Source of the DNA: a virus
Strand: one strand, 5' to 3'
DNA length: 24,386 bases
Virus record (IMG/VR): IMGVR_UViG_3300045970_000204
Span: 1 to 24,386 of that record
Each line of letters begins with the position of its first letter. The first letter of the stretch is position 1. Shown here in pieces: positions 1 through 6,910 of this stretch. A program made the translations under genes and the position numbers. Below the pieces are notes generated by a model, which saw nothing but the letters and a program-made list of their open reading frames with translations, was not told where the DNA came from and did no database searches.

Positions 1-1
1 G

Positions 2-1615
2 ATGACTGGCAACCTGGTCATGGCTTCTGGCACCTTTATCACGCTGAACTCTACAGCTGTTGCTGGTACTGACGCTGTCAACAAGGCTTACGTTGACGCT
101 GCTACTCAAGGTCTGTCATGGAAGAATGCAGTTGTTGCAGCTTCTATCGCCAACGTCACTGTTTCTGCCCCTGGCGCAACAATCGACGGCGTTACGCTGA
201 CAGCTGGTGATCGTGTTCTTCTGAAGAACCAGACGACCGCTTCTGAGAATGGTGTCTACATCTTCACGGGTGCTGCTACCGCAATGACGCGCGCTCTGGA
301 CATGGACGCTGCTGCTGAGTTCGACGGTTCTGCCGTGTTCGTTCAGCAAGGTACTGTCAACGAAGGCACTGGTTGGACGGAAACCCTGACGGTCACGACC
401 GTTGGCACCTCGCCAGTCGCATTCTCGCAGTTCTCCGGCGGCCAAGCCTTCATCTGGGGCACCGGTATCTCCAACACTGGCAACACCATCTACCTGAACC
501 TCGGTGCTGGTATCAAGGAATTGCCAACTGACGAAATCGGTATCGACGTTGTTTCGAACCTCGCACTGCAACTGACTGGTACTGGTACTGCTACTGGCGA
601 CCAACTCACGTTCGTTCTGGACACGGGTTCTGGTCTCGAGCAGTCAGCTACTGGCCTGAAGATCAGCGCTGCTGGTGTGACGAACGCAATGCTGCTGCAC
701 CCACAGTTCACGCTGAACGGTGACTCCGGTACCGACTCCCTGATTCTCGGCGACACGCTGCAGATCAAGGGTGTTTCGACACAAGGCATCTCGACCGCAA
801 CGACCGAATCGCCAGCTGGCACTTCGACTGTCACGATCACTGCTTCTGACGCTTCTGCTAGCCAGAAGGGTGTTGCAACGTTCAACACTGCATCGTTCAC
901 TGCTACTGCTGGTGACATCACCATCAAGGCAGCCGGTGTTACGAACACGCAGCTGGCAAACAGCACGGTCACGATCGCTGGTACCACTGGCTCTGACGCA
1001 GTTGCTCTCGGCGAAACGCTGACCTTCTCGTCAACGGTTGCTGGCCTGGTCTCTTCGACAGTCGCTACCAACGGTGTTGCACTTGACATCCGTCTGGCTG
1101 ATGCATCGAACACCGGTGTGGCTTCCTTCGACGCCAACATGTTCACCGTGACCGCTGGTGCTGTTACCCTGACAGCTACACTCGACGACCTGACCAACGT
1201 CTCGTCTGCTGATGCTGCTGCAACTGGTGACCTGCTCACGAAGACCGCTGGCGACTGGCAGAACGTTACCCGCGCCGCAGTTGTTGGCTCAACCTCGGTT
1301 GCTGACCACAATGACGTGACTGTCACGACACCAGCTGCTGGTGAAGTGCTCAGCTACACTGCCGGTGGTCAGTGGATCAACAAGAAGATCTACCACATGC
1401 AAGGCTTCGGCACTCTTGCCACCGTGCCTGTTGCTGCTGCTACAACCTGGGTCGTCGCTCACGCGCTCGGCGCCAAGTTCTGCAACGTGACTGTTGTTGA
1501 CAGCACCGACAACGTGGTGATCCCACAGTCGATCGTGTTCGACAGCACATCACAGCTGACTGTTACCTTCAACACGGCCATCTCCGGCACGGTTATCGTA
1601 ATGGCAGTTGCCTAA
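2..1615 (+). CDS. Tail-fibre-like virion protein, 5' truncated by window
   Basis: At least 537 residues. The frame is open at the left edge, and the first visible Met sits in a phrase (MTGNLVM) that is normally internal in phage fibre proteins, so the true start is probably upstream. Residues about 24-146 match a widespread tail-fibre module: DAVNKAYVD, then DGVTLTAGDRVLLKNQT, SENGVYIF and FSQFSG. Residues 221-308 and 309-390 form two diverged repeats (AAGVTN, LGxTL, DAS, GVAxF, FTxTAG). Residues 393-460 resemble the LDDLTNV...GDLLTKTAGDWQN linker common in fibres. Residues 464-537 are a C-terminal beta-rich module that recurs in the next three genes. The protein is Thr/Ala/Gly/Val-rich with few Cys, typical of trimeric fibres. 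It probably forms part of a long or short tail fibre contacting the host surface. The fold family is fairly sure; the exact fibre identity is not. Confidence 0.75.
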   Translation: MTGNLVMASGTFITLNSTAVAGTDAVNKAYVDAATQGLSWKNAVVAASIANVTVSAPGATIDGVTLTAGDRVLLKNQTTASENGVYIFTGAATAMTRALDMDAAAEFDGSAVFVQQGTVNEGTGWTETLTVTTVGTSPVAFSQFSGGQAFIWGTGISNTGNTIYLNLGAGIKELPTDEIGIDVVSNLALQLTGTGTATGDQLTFVLDTGSGLEQSATGLKISAAGVTNAMLLHPQFTLNGDSGTDSLILGDTLQIKGVSTQGISTATTESPAGTSTVTITASDASASQKGVATFNTASFTATAGDITIKAAGVTNTQLANSTVTIAGTTGSDAVALGETLTFSSTVAGLVSSTVATNGVALDIRLADASNTGVASFDANMFTVTAGAVTLTATLDDLTNVSSADAAATGDLLTKTAGDWQNVTRAAVVGSTSVADHNDVTVTTPAAGEVLSYTAGGQWINKKIYHMQGFGTLATVPVAAATTWVVAHALGAKFCNVTVVDSTDNVVIPQSIVFDSTSQLTVTFNTAISGTVIVMAVA

Positions 1616-1644
1616 GCAATACGGGCTCTTCTGAGCTCTACCTG

Positions 1645-1674
1645 AAAGGGCAGTCCTAGGACTGCCCTTTTTTC
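1645..1674 (+). terminator. Rho-independent terminator after the fibre gene
   Basis: Positions 1645-1670 are a perfect 26-base palindrome centred on CCTAGG, giving a stem of about 11 bp with a tiny loop, followed directly by further T residues to 1673. It lies 30 bases after the fibre stop codon and before a late-type promoter motif. Confidence 0.85.
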
Positions 1675-1692
1675 TGGTCTAGTGACTTGCAG

Positions 1693-1700
1693 CATAAATA
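1693..1700 (+). promoter_or_regulatory. Candidate T4-type late promoter (CATAAATA)
   Basis: CATAAATA differs from the T4 late consensus TATAAATA at the first base. It lies just after the terminator and 33 bases before the ATG at 1734, leaving room for a short leader. An AAAGGA sequence at 1722-1727 could serve as ribosome binding site. It would restart transcription of the small fibre-module genes. Confidence 0.5.
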
Positions 1701-1733
1701 CCTGCGACCACATCCCTATTCAAAGGATCCACC

Positions 1734-2336
1734 ATGAAGTTCTACGGCGACGCAAACCTCCAGCAGAATGAGCTACAGAACGCAGTGCTGTCCACCCTGT
1801 CGGCTTTCCCAACTAACCCTAAGCAGGGTCAAGTTGCATTTGTCAACAGTACGGTCTACATCTGCGTCAGCATCGCAAACAATCTCCCAGTCTGGGTTCC
1901 CCTGACCCGTGAGATCACTGCATACACCCATACTCAATCATCGGCTGCCACCGTCTGGAACATCAACCACAAGTTGAACACTACCAGTGTAAACGTTCAG
2001 GTCTATGACAATGCATCACAGGTGCTGATCCCTGACACCATCACTACTGTTGATGCAGACAACGTCCAAGTTGTCTTCAACTACGCTCTCGCTGGTCGCG
2101 CTGTTATCGTCACTGGTCACTTCGACGGTCTCGTGAAGCCAACCTACGCCTACACGTACTACCAATCGACTGCTGCTACAACGTGGGTCATTGCACACAA
2201 CCTCGGCTACAACCCAGTCGTTCGCGTGTTCATCGGCAACAACGAAGTGCAGCCAGCCAGCATCACGCATGACAGCGTCAATCAGACGACCATCACCTTC
2301 TCTACAGCACAGGCAGGCTACGCCCGCCTGCAGTAA
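1734..2336 (+). CDS. Tail-fibre-associated protein with two C-terminal repeat modules
   Basis: A 200-residue protein. Residues 1-60 (MKFYGDANLQ..., then FPTNPKQGQVAFVN and VWVPL) resemble the short N-terminal segment of many small phage fibre or adhesin proteins, possibly an attachment or trimerisation part. Residues 64-128 and 139-200 are two copies of the Y-x-H-x-Q...T-x-W-x-I-x-H-x-L module also found at the end of the previous protein and in the next two. The start ATG follows a terminator, a late-type promoter motif and an AAAGGA ribosome binding site. It is likely a virion component carried at the fibre tip or decorating it, which is inference from the shared module. No enzyme motif is visible. 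Confidence 0.65.
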   Translation: MKFYGDANLQQNELQNAVLSTLSAFPTNPKQGQVAFVNSTVYICVSIANNLPVWVPLTREITAYTHTQSSAATVWNINHKLNTTSVNVQVYDNASQVLIPDTITTVDADNVQVVFNYALAGRAVIVTGHFDGLVKPTYAYTYYQSTAATTWVIAHNLGYNPVVRVFIGNNEVQPASITHDSVNQTTITFSTAQAGYARLQ

Positions 2337-2351
2337 TCTGGAGGGCATGTC

Positions 2352-2576
2352 ATGTCACAGAAGATTTCAACAATGTACAAGCATGTGCAGGCAACGGCAT
2401 CAACAACCTGGACCATTGCCCATTATCTGAAGGGCTATCCTGTTGTTGACGTGTATGTCACCATCAACGGTGCACAGGAAAAGATCCTGGCATCTGAGGT
2501 GACCTACATCGATACCGACACCTGTACTGTAACCTTTACAATGGCGTTCGCAGGAACGGCAATGGTGAGCGCATGA
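2352..2576 (+). CDS. Small single-module fibre-tip-like protein
   Basis: A 74-residue protein that is almost entirely one copy of the repeated module (Tyr9 to the C-terminus, with TTWTIAH at about residues 19-25). A GGAGGG sequence at 2340-2345 gives a good ribosome binding site and settles the start. It follows the previous gene by 15 bases, and its stop overlaps the next start by four bases (ATGA), so the pair is translationally coupled. The role is inferred: an accessory fibre or receptor-binding subunit built from the same domain that ends the large fibre. It has no signal peptide or membrane segment. Confidence 0.6.
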   Translation: MSQKISTMYKHVQATASTTWTIAHYLKGYPVVDVYVTINGAQEKILASEVTYIDTDTCTVTFTMAFAGTAMVSA

Positions 2577-2827
2577 GCTTTATCTACGAACACACTCAGT
2601 CCACCCCAGCGACAACCTGGACCATCACCCACAACATGGGCGGTCCAGTCGTCTCTGACGCAATGGTCACAGTCAATGGCGTGGTAGTTAAGATCCTGCC
2701 AAGCTCTGTCATCTACACCGATGACAACACGCTAACGCTTACCTTCAGCACCGCAGTCTCCGGCAAGGCTCGACTGGTTGGCCCTTGGCAAACCCCTGTC
2801 ATCACGGGACCCGGAAGTATCGGCTAA
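2573..2827 (+). CDS. Small single-module fibre-tip-like protein
   Basis: An 84-residue protein consisting of one copy of the repeated module (Tyr5 to about residue 69, with TTWTITHNMGG) plus a short Pro/Gly-rich tail ending GPGSIG. The ATG overlaps the stop of the preceding gene by four bases. It is the closest relative of its neighbour at the DNA level around the TTWTI block, suggesting recent duplication. A structural role at the tail fibre is inferred from the domain and position. The Pro/Gly tail is the only part not shared with its paralogues. Confidence 0.6.
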   Translation: MSFIYEHTQSTPATTWTITHNMGGPVVSDAMVTVNGVVVKILPSSVIYTDDNTLTLTFSTAVSGKARLVGPWQTPVITGPGSIG

Positions 2828-2858
2828 ACATCTCCATACCGCATAGGACATACACATC

Positions 2859-3272
2859 ATGCCAATCTTTACAGCACTGGGAGTGAAGGGCGTAGCCATC
2901 CTCGTCCTTCTCCTAGCACTTGGCGGCTGGGCTGCCTACAAGACATACCAAGTATCAAGTGCACAGGCCGAGGCAGCAACTGCCAAGGCTGAGCGCGATG
3001 AGGCCGAAACCGCCCGCGATGAGGCACTGAAGGTCAATACTGCCAATCAGCTTGCCATCTCTCAGCTGCAGAAGGAAAAGGCTGACATTCAGGTAGCCTT
3101 GACCAATCTCGATGCAGATCGCAAGAAGAACCAGAAGGTCATCAATGACCTGTCTGCTGTCATTCGCACAATGGCCACTGACCCAGCCAACAAGGTCCAG
3201 CTCAGCCCGGTCCTTCAAGCTACAGTCGACACCATCCAGAAACAGCGCACGGCACGGGAGGCACTGCCATGA
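2859..3272 (+). CDS. Rz-like: Inner-membrane spanin (Rz-like)
   Basis: A 137-residue protein with a single N-terminal membrane anchor (about residues 10-27, VAILVLLLALGGWAAY region) and no cleavage motif. A long charged Ala/Glu/Lys-rich helix (about 33-110), predicted as coiled coil, follows in the periplasm. This is the type II membrane topology of i-spanins. The next gene starts inside its stop codon (ATGA at 3269) and encodes a small Pro-rich lipoprotein, the standard overlapping Rz/Rz1 arrangement. Together they would join and fuse the inner and outer membranes at the last step of lysis, which implies a Gram-negative host. Assignment rests on architecture and context, since spanins are poorly conserved in sequence. 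Confidence 0.8.
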   Translation: MPIFTALGVKGVAILVLLLALGGWAAYKTYQVSSAQAEAATAKAERDEAETARDEALKVNTANQLAISQLQKEKADIQVALTNLDADRKKNQKVINDLSAVIRTMATDPANKVQLSPVLQATVDTIQKQRTAREALP

Positions 3273-3595
3273 AGCTCCTGCTCTCACTCCTTCTCGTCAT
3301 CGGCCTAACTGGCTGTGAGACCTTCGTCCGCAAGGAAGTTGTCGTCCAGCATGACTACATCGTGCGCAAGGCAACTGACCAGCAGAAGGCACTGCCACCG
3401 TTTCCGGCTCCTATAAATGTCCTCACCGCTGACCAACTTGCCTTGGCACAGTGGATTGCTGACAGCGAAAGGCGTCAGTTAGATCTCGAGTCGATTATTC
3501 GCAGGCTCATCGAGTTCTATGAGGCACCACCACTGCCAGCTGAGACGACACCCGGCCCACCAGCACCAGCCTCGGCGGCCTCTAGTGCCTCATGA
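3269..3595 (+). CDS. Rz1-like: Outer-membrane spanin lipoprotein (Rz1-like)
   Basis: A 108-residue protein with a lipoprotein signal: hydrophobic residues 3-12 followed by the lipobox L-T-G-C ending at Cys16. The mature part has Pro-rich stretches (PPFPAP near 43-48 and a Pro/Ala-rich C-terminal tail) as in other o-spanins. The ATG overlaps the i-spanin stop by four bases and its own stop overlaps the next ATG in the same way, so three genes are coupled. It is longer than lambda Rz1 but within the range of separate or overlapping o-spanins. It would be anchored in the inner leaflet of the outer membrane and bind the i-spanin coiled coil. Confidence 0.8.
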   Translation: MKLLLSLLLVIGLTGCETFVRKEVVVQHDYIVRKATDQQKALPPFPAPINVLTADQLALAQWIADSERRQLDLESIIRRLIEFYEAPPLPAETTPGPPAPASAASSAS

Positions 3596-4587
3596 GCTGC
3601 TGCCCAACAGTCCCTGACATCCAAGCAAGCGGTGTCAGCCCTGATGAGCCTGAGATTGGTGAAGAACCAGCTGTAGATCCAGACAAGCCAGTCGACTGCA
3701 CAGAGGTTGCCAACAGCAACAAGAGCACGACTGGCCAGGTCAACGACAAGACACAGCCGATACCTGACCGTATCCAGCAGCACTCAATCGTGACCAAGTT
3801 TGATGGCACGATCGACATGACCTTCACCACCAGCGGCCCGACACCGGTCACAAGCTGGGTATTCACGCCTTCAAGTTACCCTGACAGCGTTACCACCAGC
3901 GGTGCACGTCTCTCAGGCACCTTCGCTAACAGCCTCATCAACACGCGCTTGGTGATCTCTGTTGAAGCGCTTGGTGCTGCAGGGCGCATCGACAAGAAGA
4001 CCTTTGCCTTCTCACCCTCGAAGTATGACGCCAAGACAGCGGTGAAGCTGCTGCACCCGCTACCGGGATCTGTGGTCACCTCGGGCTACGGTCCTCGAAA
4101 GCCACCTGTTCAGGGCGCATCATCATTCCATGCAGCGCTTGACTTCGCCTACTCAGGTGGGGGCGGCAAGGAGGTCATCTGCAGTGCTGATGGTGAGGTT
4201 GTTTGGGCTGACACGCAGGCCGGTGGTAAAGGCTACGGCAACTACGTCATCGTCCAGCACAAGGGTGCTGATGGTCGCCTACTCATCAGCACCGTCTATG
4301 CCCACCTTGAAAAGATGTACGTGTCCAAGGGACAGAAGGTTGCTGCAGGCCAGTCTCTTGGCAAAGAAGGCAACACAGGCCATGGCTCAGGCAAGCACCT
4401 GCACTTCGAGGTGCGACTGCCCAACAATGCCAAGGTCGACCCTACACCTTACCTCTTTGGCGGCACGAAGGTTGCCATCGTTGTCAACCCTGACAACACG
4501 CCTGGCGCAGGTGGGACGACAGATGCTGAAGGTGACAAGGGTTTGACCCGTGAGCAGGTTACCGCACGCATCACGTGCCAGACCTGA
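3592..4587 (+). CDS. M23 (LytM-type) metallopeptidase, endolysin or tail-associated
   Basis: A 331-residue protein. Residues about 70-142 look like an Ig-like beta domain (TSWVFTPSSYP...SGTFAN). Residues 152-290 are an M23 peptidase domain: SGYGPRK near 164, the zinc-ligand pair H180-x3-D184, YAH238, and H269-x-H271 in KHLHFEV, so all catalytic residues are present. M23 enzymes cut peptide cross-bridges of peptidoglycan. No signal peptide or membrane segment is seen. The start ATG overlaps the o-spanin stop, which favours an endolysin, while the following PAAR-like gene favours a spike-associated tail hydrolase. The sequence does not decide between them. The Ig-like domain and the Asp/Pro-rich N-terminus with a Cys-Cys pair at 3-4 are unusual additions. 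Confidence 0.85.
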   Translation: MSCCPTVPDIQASGVSPDEPEIGEEPAVDPDKPVDCTEVANSNKSTTGQVNDKTQPIPDRIQQHSIVTKFDGTIDMTFTTSGPTPVTSWVFTPSSYPDSVTTSGARLSGTFANSLINTRLVISVEALGAAGRIDKKTFAFSPSKYDAKTAVKLLHPLPGSVVTSGYGPRKPPVQGASSFHAALDFAYSGGGGKEVICSADGEVVWADTQAGGKGYGNYVIVQHKGADGRLLISTVYAHLEKMYVSKGQKVAAGQSLGKEGNTGHGSGKHLHFEVRLPNNAKVDPTPYLFGGTKVAIVVNPDNTPGAGGTTDAEGDKGLTREQVTARITCQT

Positions 4588-4599
4588 TATCCTGGGCAC

Positions 4600-4607
4600 C
4601 GTAAATA
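4600..4607 (+). promoter_or_regulatory. Candidate late promoter (CGTAAATA)
   Basis: A TAAATA-core motif 15 bases before the ATG at 4623, followed by a strong GGAGG ribosome binding site at 4613-4617. It belongs to the same motif family as the other late-type sites in this window but has CG where T4 has TA, so it is weaker. Confidence 0.4.
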
Positions 4608-4622
4608 CGGCTGGAGGTAATC

Positions 4623-4937
4623 ATGGGCAATGTGGTAAGGCTGGGTGATAGATTAGACTGTGGGTCAAAAGCGGCTCAGGGGTCCCCAACAGTCTTCGTC
4701 AATGGAAAGCCAGTCTCTACGCAGACCTACAAGGCTACGACAGGCCATGAGTGCAACCCGCCCTCATTCTTTGTCGGTCCATTCACGGTCTCGGTCTTCG
4801 TCGAAAATGCGCCAGTCACCACGAATGGTGCCAAGGGTCCACCGACTTCGCAGGAAAAGCACAAGTGCACTGCGCTCTACATCGGTCACCAAGGACATGC
4901 TGCACAAGCATCTCCTAACGTATCGTTTGACGCATGA
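4623..4937 (+). CDS. PAAR-like tail spike tip protein (T4 Gp5.4-like)
   Basis: A 104-residue protein with the layout of PAAR-repeat proteins. It starts VVRLGDRLDCGS, then SPTVFVNGKPVS, a His/Cys-bearing segment (GHECNPPSFFVG), a second strand block (TVSVFVENAPV), KHKCTALYIGH and a closing SPNVSFDA. The His and Cys residues are placed to bind the metal that sharpens the tip. Such proteins cap the central spike of contractile tails and help pierce the outer membrane. A strong GGAGG site fixes the start, and its stop overlaps the next gene's ATG by four bases. The position after an M23 peptidase fits a cell-puncturing device. Confidence 0.7.
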   Translation: MGNVVRLGDRLDCGSKAAQGSPTVFVNGKPVSTQTYKATTGHECNPPSFFVGPFTVSVFVENAPVTTNGAKGPPTSQEKHKCTALYIGHQGHAAQASPNVSFDA

Positions 4938-5713
4938 CTGGCATTCTACTTCGCACCGTAGATCTTGTACGCGCAAGATTAGCAGTAGGCGGGTTGTTTC
5001 TTCGGGCAAGATTACCGGGGATGGAGGGCAACAGCATCTCTGTCGTTCTGGAGCAGTATACGCCTGACGAGGCCGCACTGATAGTTATCAACCACAGCAT
5101 TGATGTCAGCGAGATGGTCTCCGGTCCAGGCTCACTTGAGATCTTTGACATACACCTGCCATGGGATCAGGTCATCACCATTCGAGACATTGCCACTAAC
5201 CCACGCGCGCACTCCAATAGCATTAGTGCACAAATAGGGGCGGCCCCTGGACCCGAGGTAGACTTGGGACCAGTTCGGCTGGATCGCATCTTCGGCATTC
5301 CAGGTGTACTGGCAGCCAAGATCATCCTGGGAGGTGACGGGGGATCACCCGACGATGCGATTACGATAGCAACCAGACGCCGGGTGTATCATTTGGCGCG
5401 CTCTGGGGAGGCAAGCCAGGAATGGGATATTCCGGCACTACGCCAGCAGATAAACGCTGCTGACCCGTGGATTGAGATGCCTGAGCGGGGTGCAGATGTT
5501 CACGACGCTGGCATAGATGGAGCCCTCACGCCATTCAAGGAGACGCGGCTGACTGGTGGTAGTGGACTACCGCTGACACCAGAGTTAGAGCATCCTCTAT
5601 CGGGCGGGGCAATCATACACGTCAACTACAGCGAGGCTGGTGATGGCTCACCAGCAGGGCACAACAGGGTCTATCAGTGGGTAGGACCCGCTCACAAGGG
5701 TCGCTGGACCTAA
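4934..5713 (+). CDS. Unrecognised probable virion protein, 259 aa
   Basis: It is coupled to the PAAR-like gene by an ATGA overlap and is the last + strand gene of the tail module. Near the N-terminus RLPGMEGNSISVVL resembles the G-x-x-G-N-x-I-x-V motif of tail-sheath and other contractile-tail proteins. A second feature is the Gly-rich ILGGDGGSPDD near residues 131-141. There is no signal peptide, membrane segment, coiled coil or enzyme motif, and the C-terminal third is Gly/Pro-rich and looks extended. A tail or baseplate role is inferred from position only. It is too short to be a complete sheath protein. Its base usage looks less regular than the fibre genes (rarer codons such as ATA and AGA appear). 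Confidence 0.5.
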   Translation: MTGILLRTVDLVRARLAVGGLFLRARLPGMEGNSISVVLEQYTPDEAALIVINHSIDVSEMVSGPGSLEIFDIHLPWDQVITIRDIATNPRAHSNSISAQIGAAPGPEVDLGPVRLDRIFGIPGVLAAKIILGGDGGSPDDAITIATRRRVYHLARSGEASQEWDIPALRQQINAADPWIEMPERGADVHDAGIDGALTPFKETRLTGGSGLPLTPELEHPLSGGAIIHVNYSEAGDGSPAGHNRVYQWVGPAHKGRWT

Positions 5714-5729
5714 CTCAGGCGTCCTGAGT
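5713..5729. terminator. Short hairpin between convergent genes, possible bidirectional terminator
   Basis: ACTCAGG and CCTGAGT (5713-5719 and 5723-5729) can form a 7-bp stem with a three-base loop exactly where two genes meet tail to tail. No T run follows on either strand, so termination is only possible. Confidence 0.3.
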
Positions 5730-6359
5730 AAACCATTCCTGGTACGTGCCAGGATAGGATGCCGGTTGATAGAACCACGGTCCACCATCTTCAGCTGTCA
5801 TGCGAACCGTTACCTTGATCTGCTCGAGTGAGCCAACCAGGATAGGTGAGATAGCTGTGATGAAATGCGGTCCTGCTGGGTAGAGGATCAGAGTGCCACG
5901 CTGCGGAACCAGGCTGAAGTTGTAGGTAGGAAGTTCAAGCTTGCCACCGTACGTTTCAAAGCGTGGATCCAATGGCACACCACCGTTGTAGTCCTTCAGC
6001 CAGATGTAGCCAACAAGATCAACAGCCTTCGTTTTGACCCACTTCTTGCGCAGGTACTCCGAGTTTTCGCAGCCATGCTTGCGGCAAGGCTGCGATGGGT
6101 TCTCGAAGAACTGCTGCAGCATCGGCACTTCCATGCCCTTGACGATGGATGAATAGCGCTCTTCAATCTGCGGAACCAGCGCCTGCATCGCGCCCTGCAC
6201 GAGGGTGATGTGCTCTGGCTCAGAGAGCAGCCGTGAAAATGGTAGGGGGATACCATTCTCATCACGGTCCGGAACGCTTAGCGCAAGTTCCTTGATGAGC
6301 TGCTCACACTTCGCAGGTGAAAGTGCATGCTCGACAACGAGGAAGGGGCTTTTGATCAT
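5715..6359 (-). CDS. 2OG-Fe(II) oxygenase-like protein (prolyl-hydroxylase fold), possibly degenerate
   Basis: A 214-residue protein. The N-terminus (SPFLVVEHALSPAKCEQLI) is the usual opening of phage prolyl-4-hydroxylase-like proteins. The core follows family order: VDLVGYIWLKDYN near 113-125, GGKLEL near 138-143, VPQRGTLILYP at 151-161, the distal PH165F and a basic residue (K182) where the 2-oxoglutarate-binding Arg/Lys is expected. The proximal iron site is normally His-x-Asp, but here the aligned residues are Ala112-Val113-Asp114. It may therefore bind iron differently, be inactive, or be a structural relative. It stands alone in its frame with a TAAATA motif five bases before the ATG and no ribosome binding site. 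The target, if any, is unknown. Confidence 0.6.
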   Translation of the reverse strand: MIKSPFLVVEHALSPAKCEQLIKELALSVPDRDENGIPLPFSRLLSEPEHITLVQGAMQALVPQIEERYSSIVKGMEVPMLQQFFENPSQPCRKHGCENSEYLRKKWVKTKAVDLVGYIWLKDYNGGVPLDPRFETYGGKLELPTYNFSLVPQRGTLILYPAGPHFITAISPILVGSLEQIKVTVRMTAEDGGPWFYQPASYPGTYQEWFTQDA

Positions 6360-6364
6360 GCAGC

Positions 6365-6372
6365 TATTTACA
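6365..6372 (-). promoter_or_regulatory. Candidate late promoter (TGTAAATA) overlapping a stop codon
   Basis: On the - strand TGTAAATA contains the TAA stop of the upstream gene and ends five bases before the ATG at 6359. If used like a T4 late promoter, transcription would begin about at the start codon. No ribosome binding site is visible between the two. Confidence 0.4.
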
Positions 6373-6901
6373 CGAGGCCGATGTGCTTAGCGGTGGCTGG
6401 GTCCAGGATGATGAAGGCGCGGCCTGTAGAAGGGGCGATCTCGGCGTCGACTATCTTACCGCTTTTGCCAACCAGCTGGACAGCAGCGCCGACGGTATTC
6501 GGTTCACGCCAGAAGGTAAAGGCGCTTTCATTCAGCTTGTAGGAGAGCTTGTTGTCACCAGTCAGATCAACAACGCGCAGAAGCGGGAATGTGCGAGTGG
6601 TGTCGAGATAAGCCATGACCTTCTCACCGTCAACCTCGATTTCACCGATGGCTTCAGAGGTTGGCGGCTCTTCAGCTGGAGGTGCTTCAGGCGGTGCATC
6701 AGGTGCAGGCTCTTCCTCAGTTGGCTCAGTGACCGGCTGGTCTTCAACAGGCGCGCTGTCATCGACCATGCCGATGGCCATGTGCAGAAGATTGGCAGCA
6801 GTTGCCTCAACGACCTCTACCTCATGTCCTGCTTCCTTCAGCGCGGCTTCGCCAGCTGAAACGTCTTCACCCGCAGGTGCAAAGATAACGATCTGTGCCA
6901 T
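6368..6901 (-). CDS. Unrecognised two-domain protein with acidic Pro/Glu linker, 177 aa
   Basis: The N-terminal part (residues 1-45, MAQIVIFAPAGEDVSAGEAAL...) looks like a small alpha/beta unit. Residues about 48-85 are a Pro/Glu/Asp-rich flexible linker (EEEPAPDAPPEAPPAEEPP). Residues 86-177 form a second compact, beta-rich part (IEVDGEKVMAYLD, VVDLTGDNKLSYKLN, AFIILDPATAKHIGLV). I do not recognise a family. The GGAG ribosome binding site overlaps the end of the preceding gene, 9 bases upstream, so it is probably co-transcribed with it from the late-type promoter near 7375. The flexible acidic linker and late-block position would suit a capsid decoration or internal protein, which is only a guess. 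Confidence 0.5.
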   Translation of the reverse strand: MAQIVIFAPAGEDVSAGEAALKEAGHEVEVVEATAANLLHMAIGMVDDSAPVEDQPVTEPTEEEPAPDAPPEAPPAEEPPTSEAIGEIEVDGEKVMAYLDTTRTFPLLRVVDLTGDNKLSYKLNESAFTFWREPNTVGAAVQLVGKSGKIVDAEIAPSTGRAFIILDPATAKHIGLV

Positions 6902-6910
6902 GATGGCTCC

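Larger units (their letters stand above)
1391..2780 (+). repeat. Five copies of a ~65-residue module across four adjacent genes
   Basis: Approximate copies lie at 1391-1612, 1923-2117, 2148-2333, 2376-2573 and 2585-2780. The shared pattern is Y-x-[HYM]-x-Q, then T-x-W-x-[IV]-x-H-x-[LM], then a Val-rich strand region, a [IV]-[LQ]-[PA]-x-x-[IV] turn, and a final T-[VIL]-T-F...A-x-[AS]-G strand. DNA identity survives locally: the 14 bases ACAACCTGGACCAT occur at 2403 and again at 2612. This points to serial duplication within this cluster. Confidence 0.8.

Noticed and set aside
490-1326. Long - strand open frame (278 codons) opposite the fibre gene
   Set aside because: Val/Ser/Ala-rich shadow of a Thr/Ala/Gly-rich fibre sequence; no promoter, ribosome binding site or domain.
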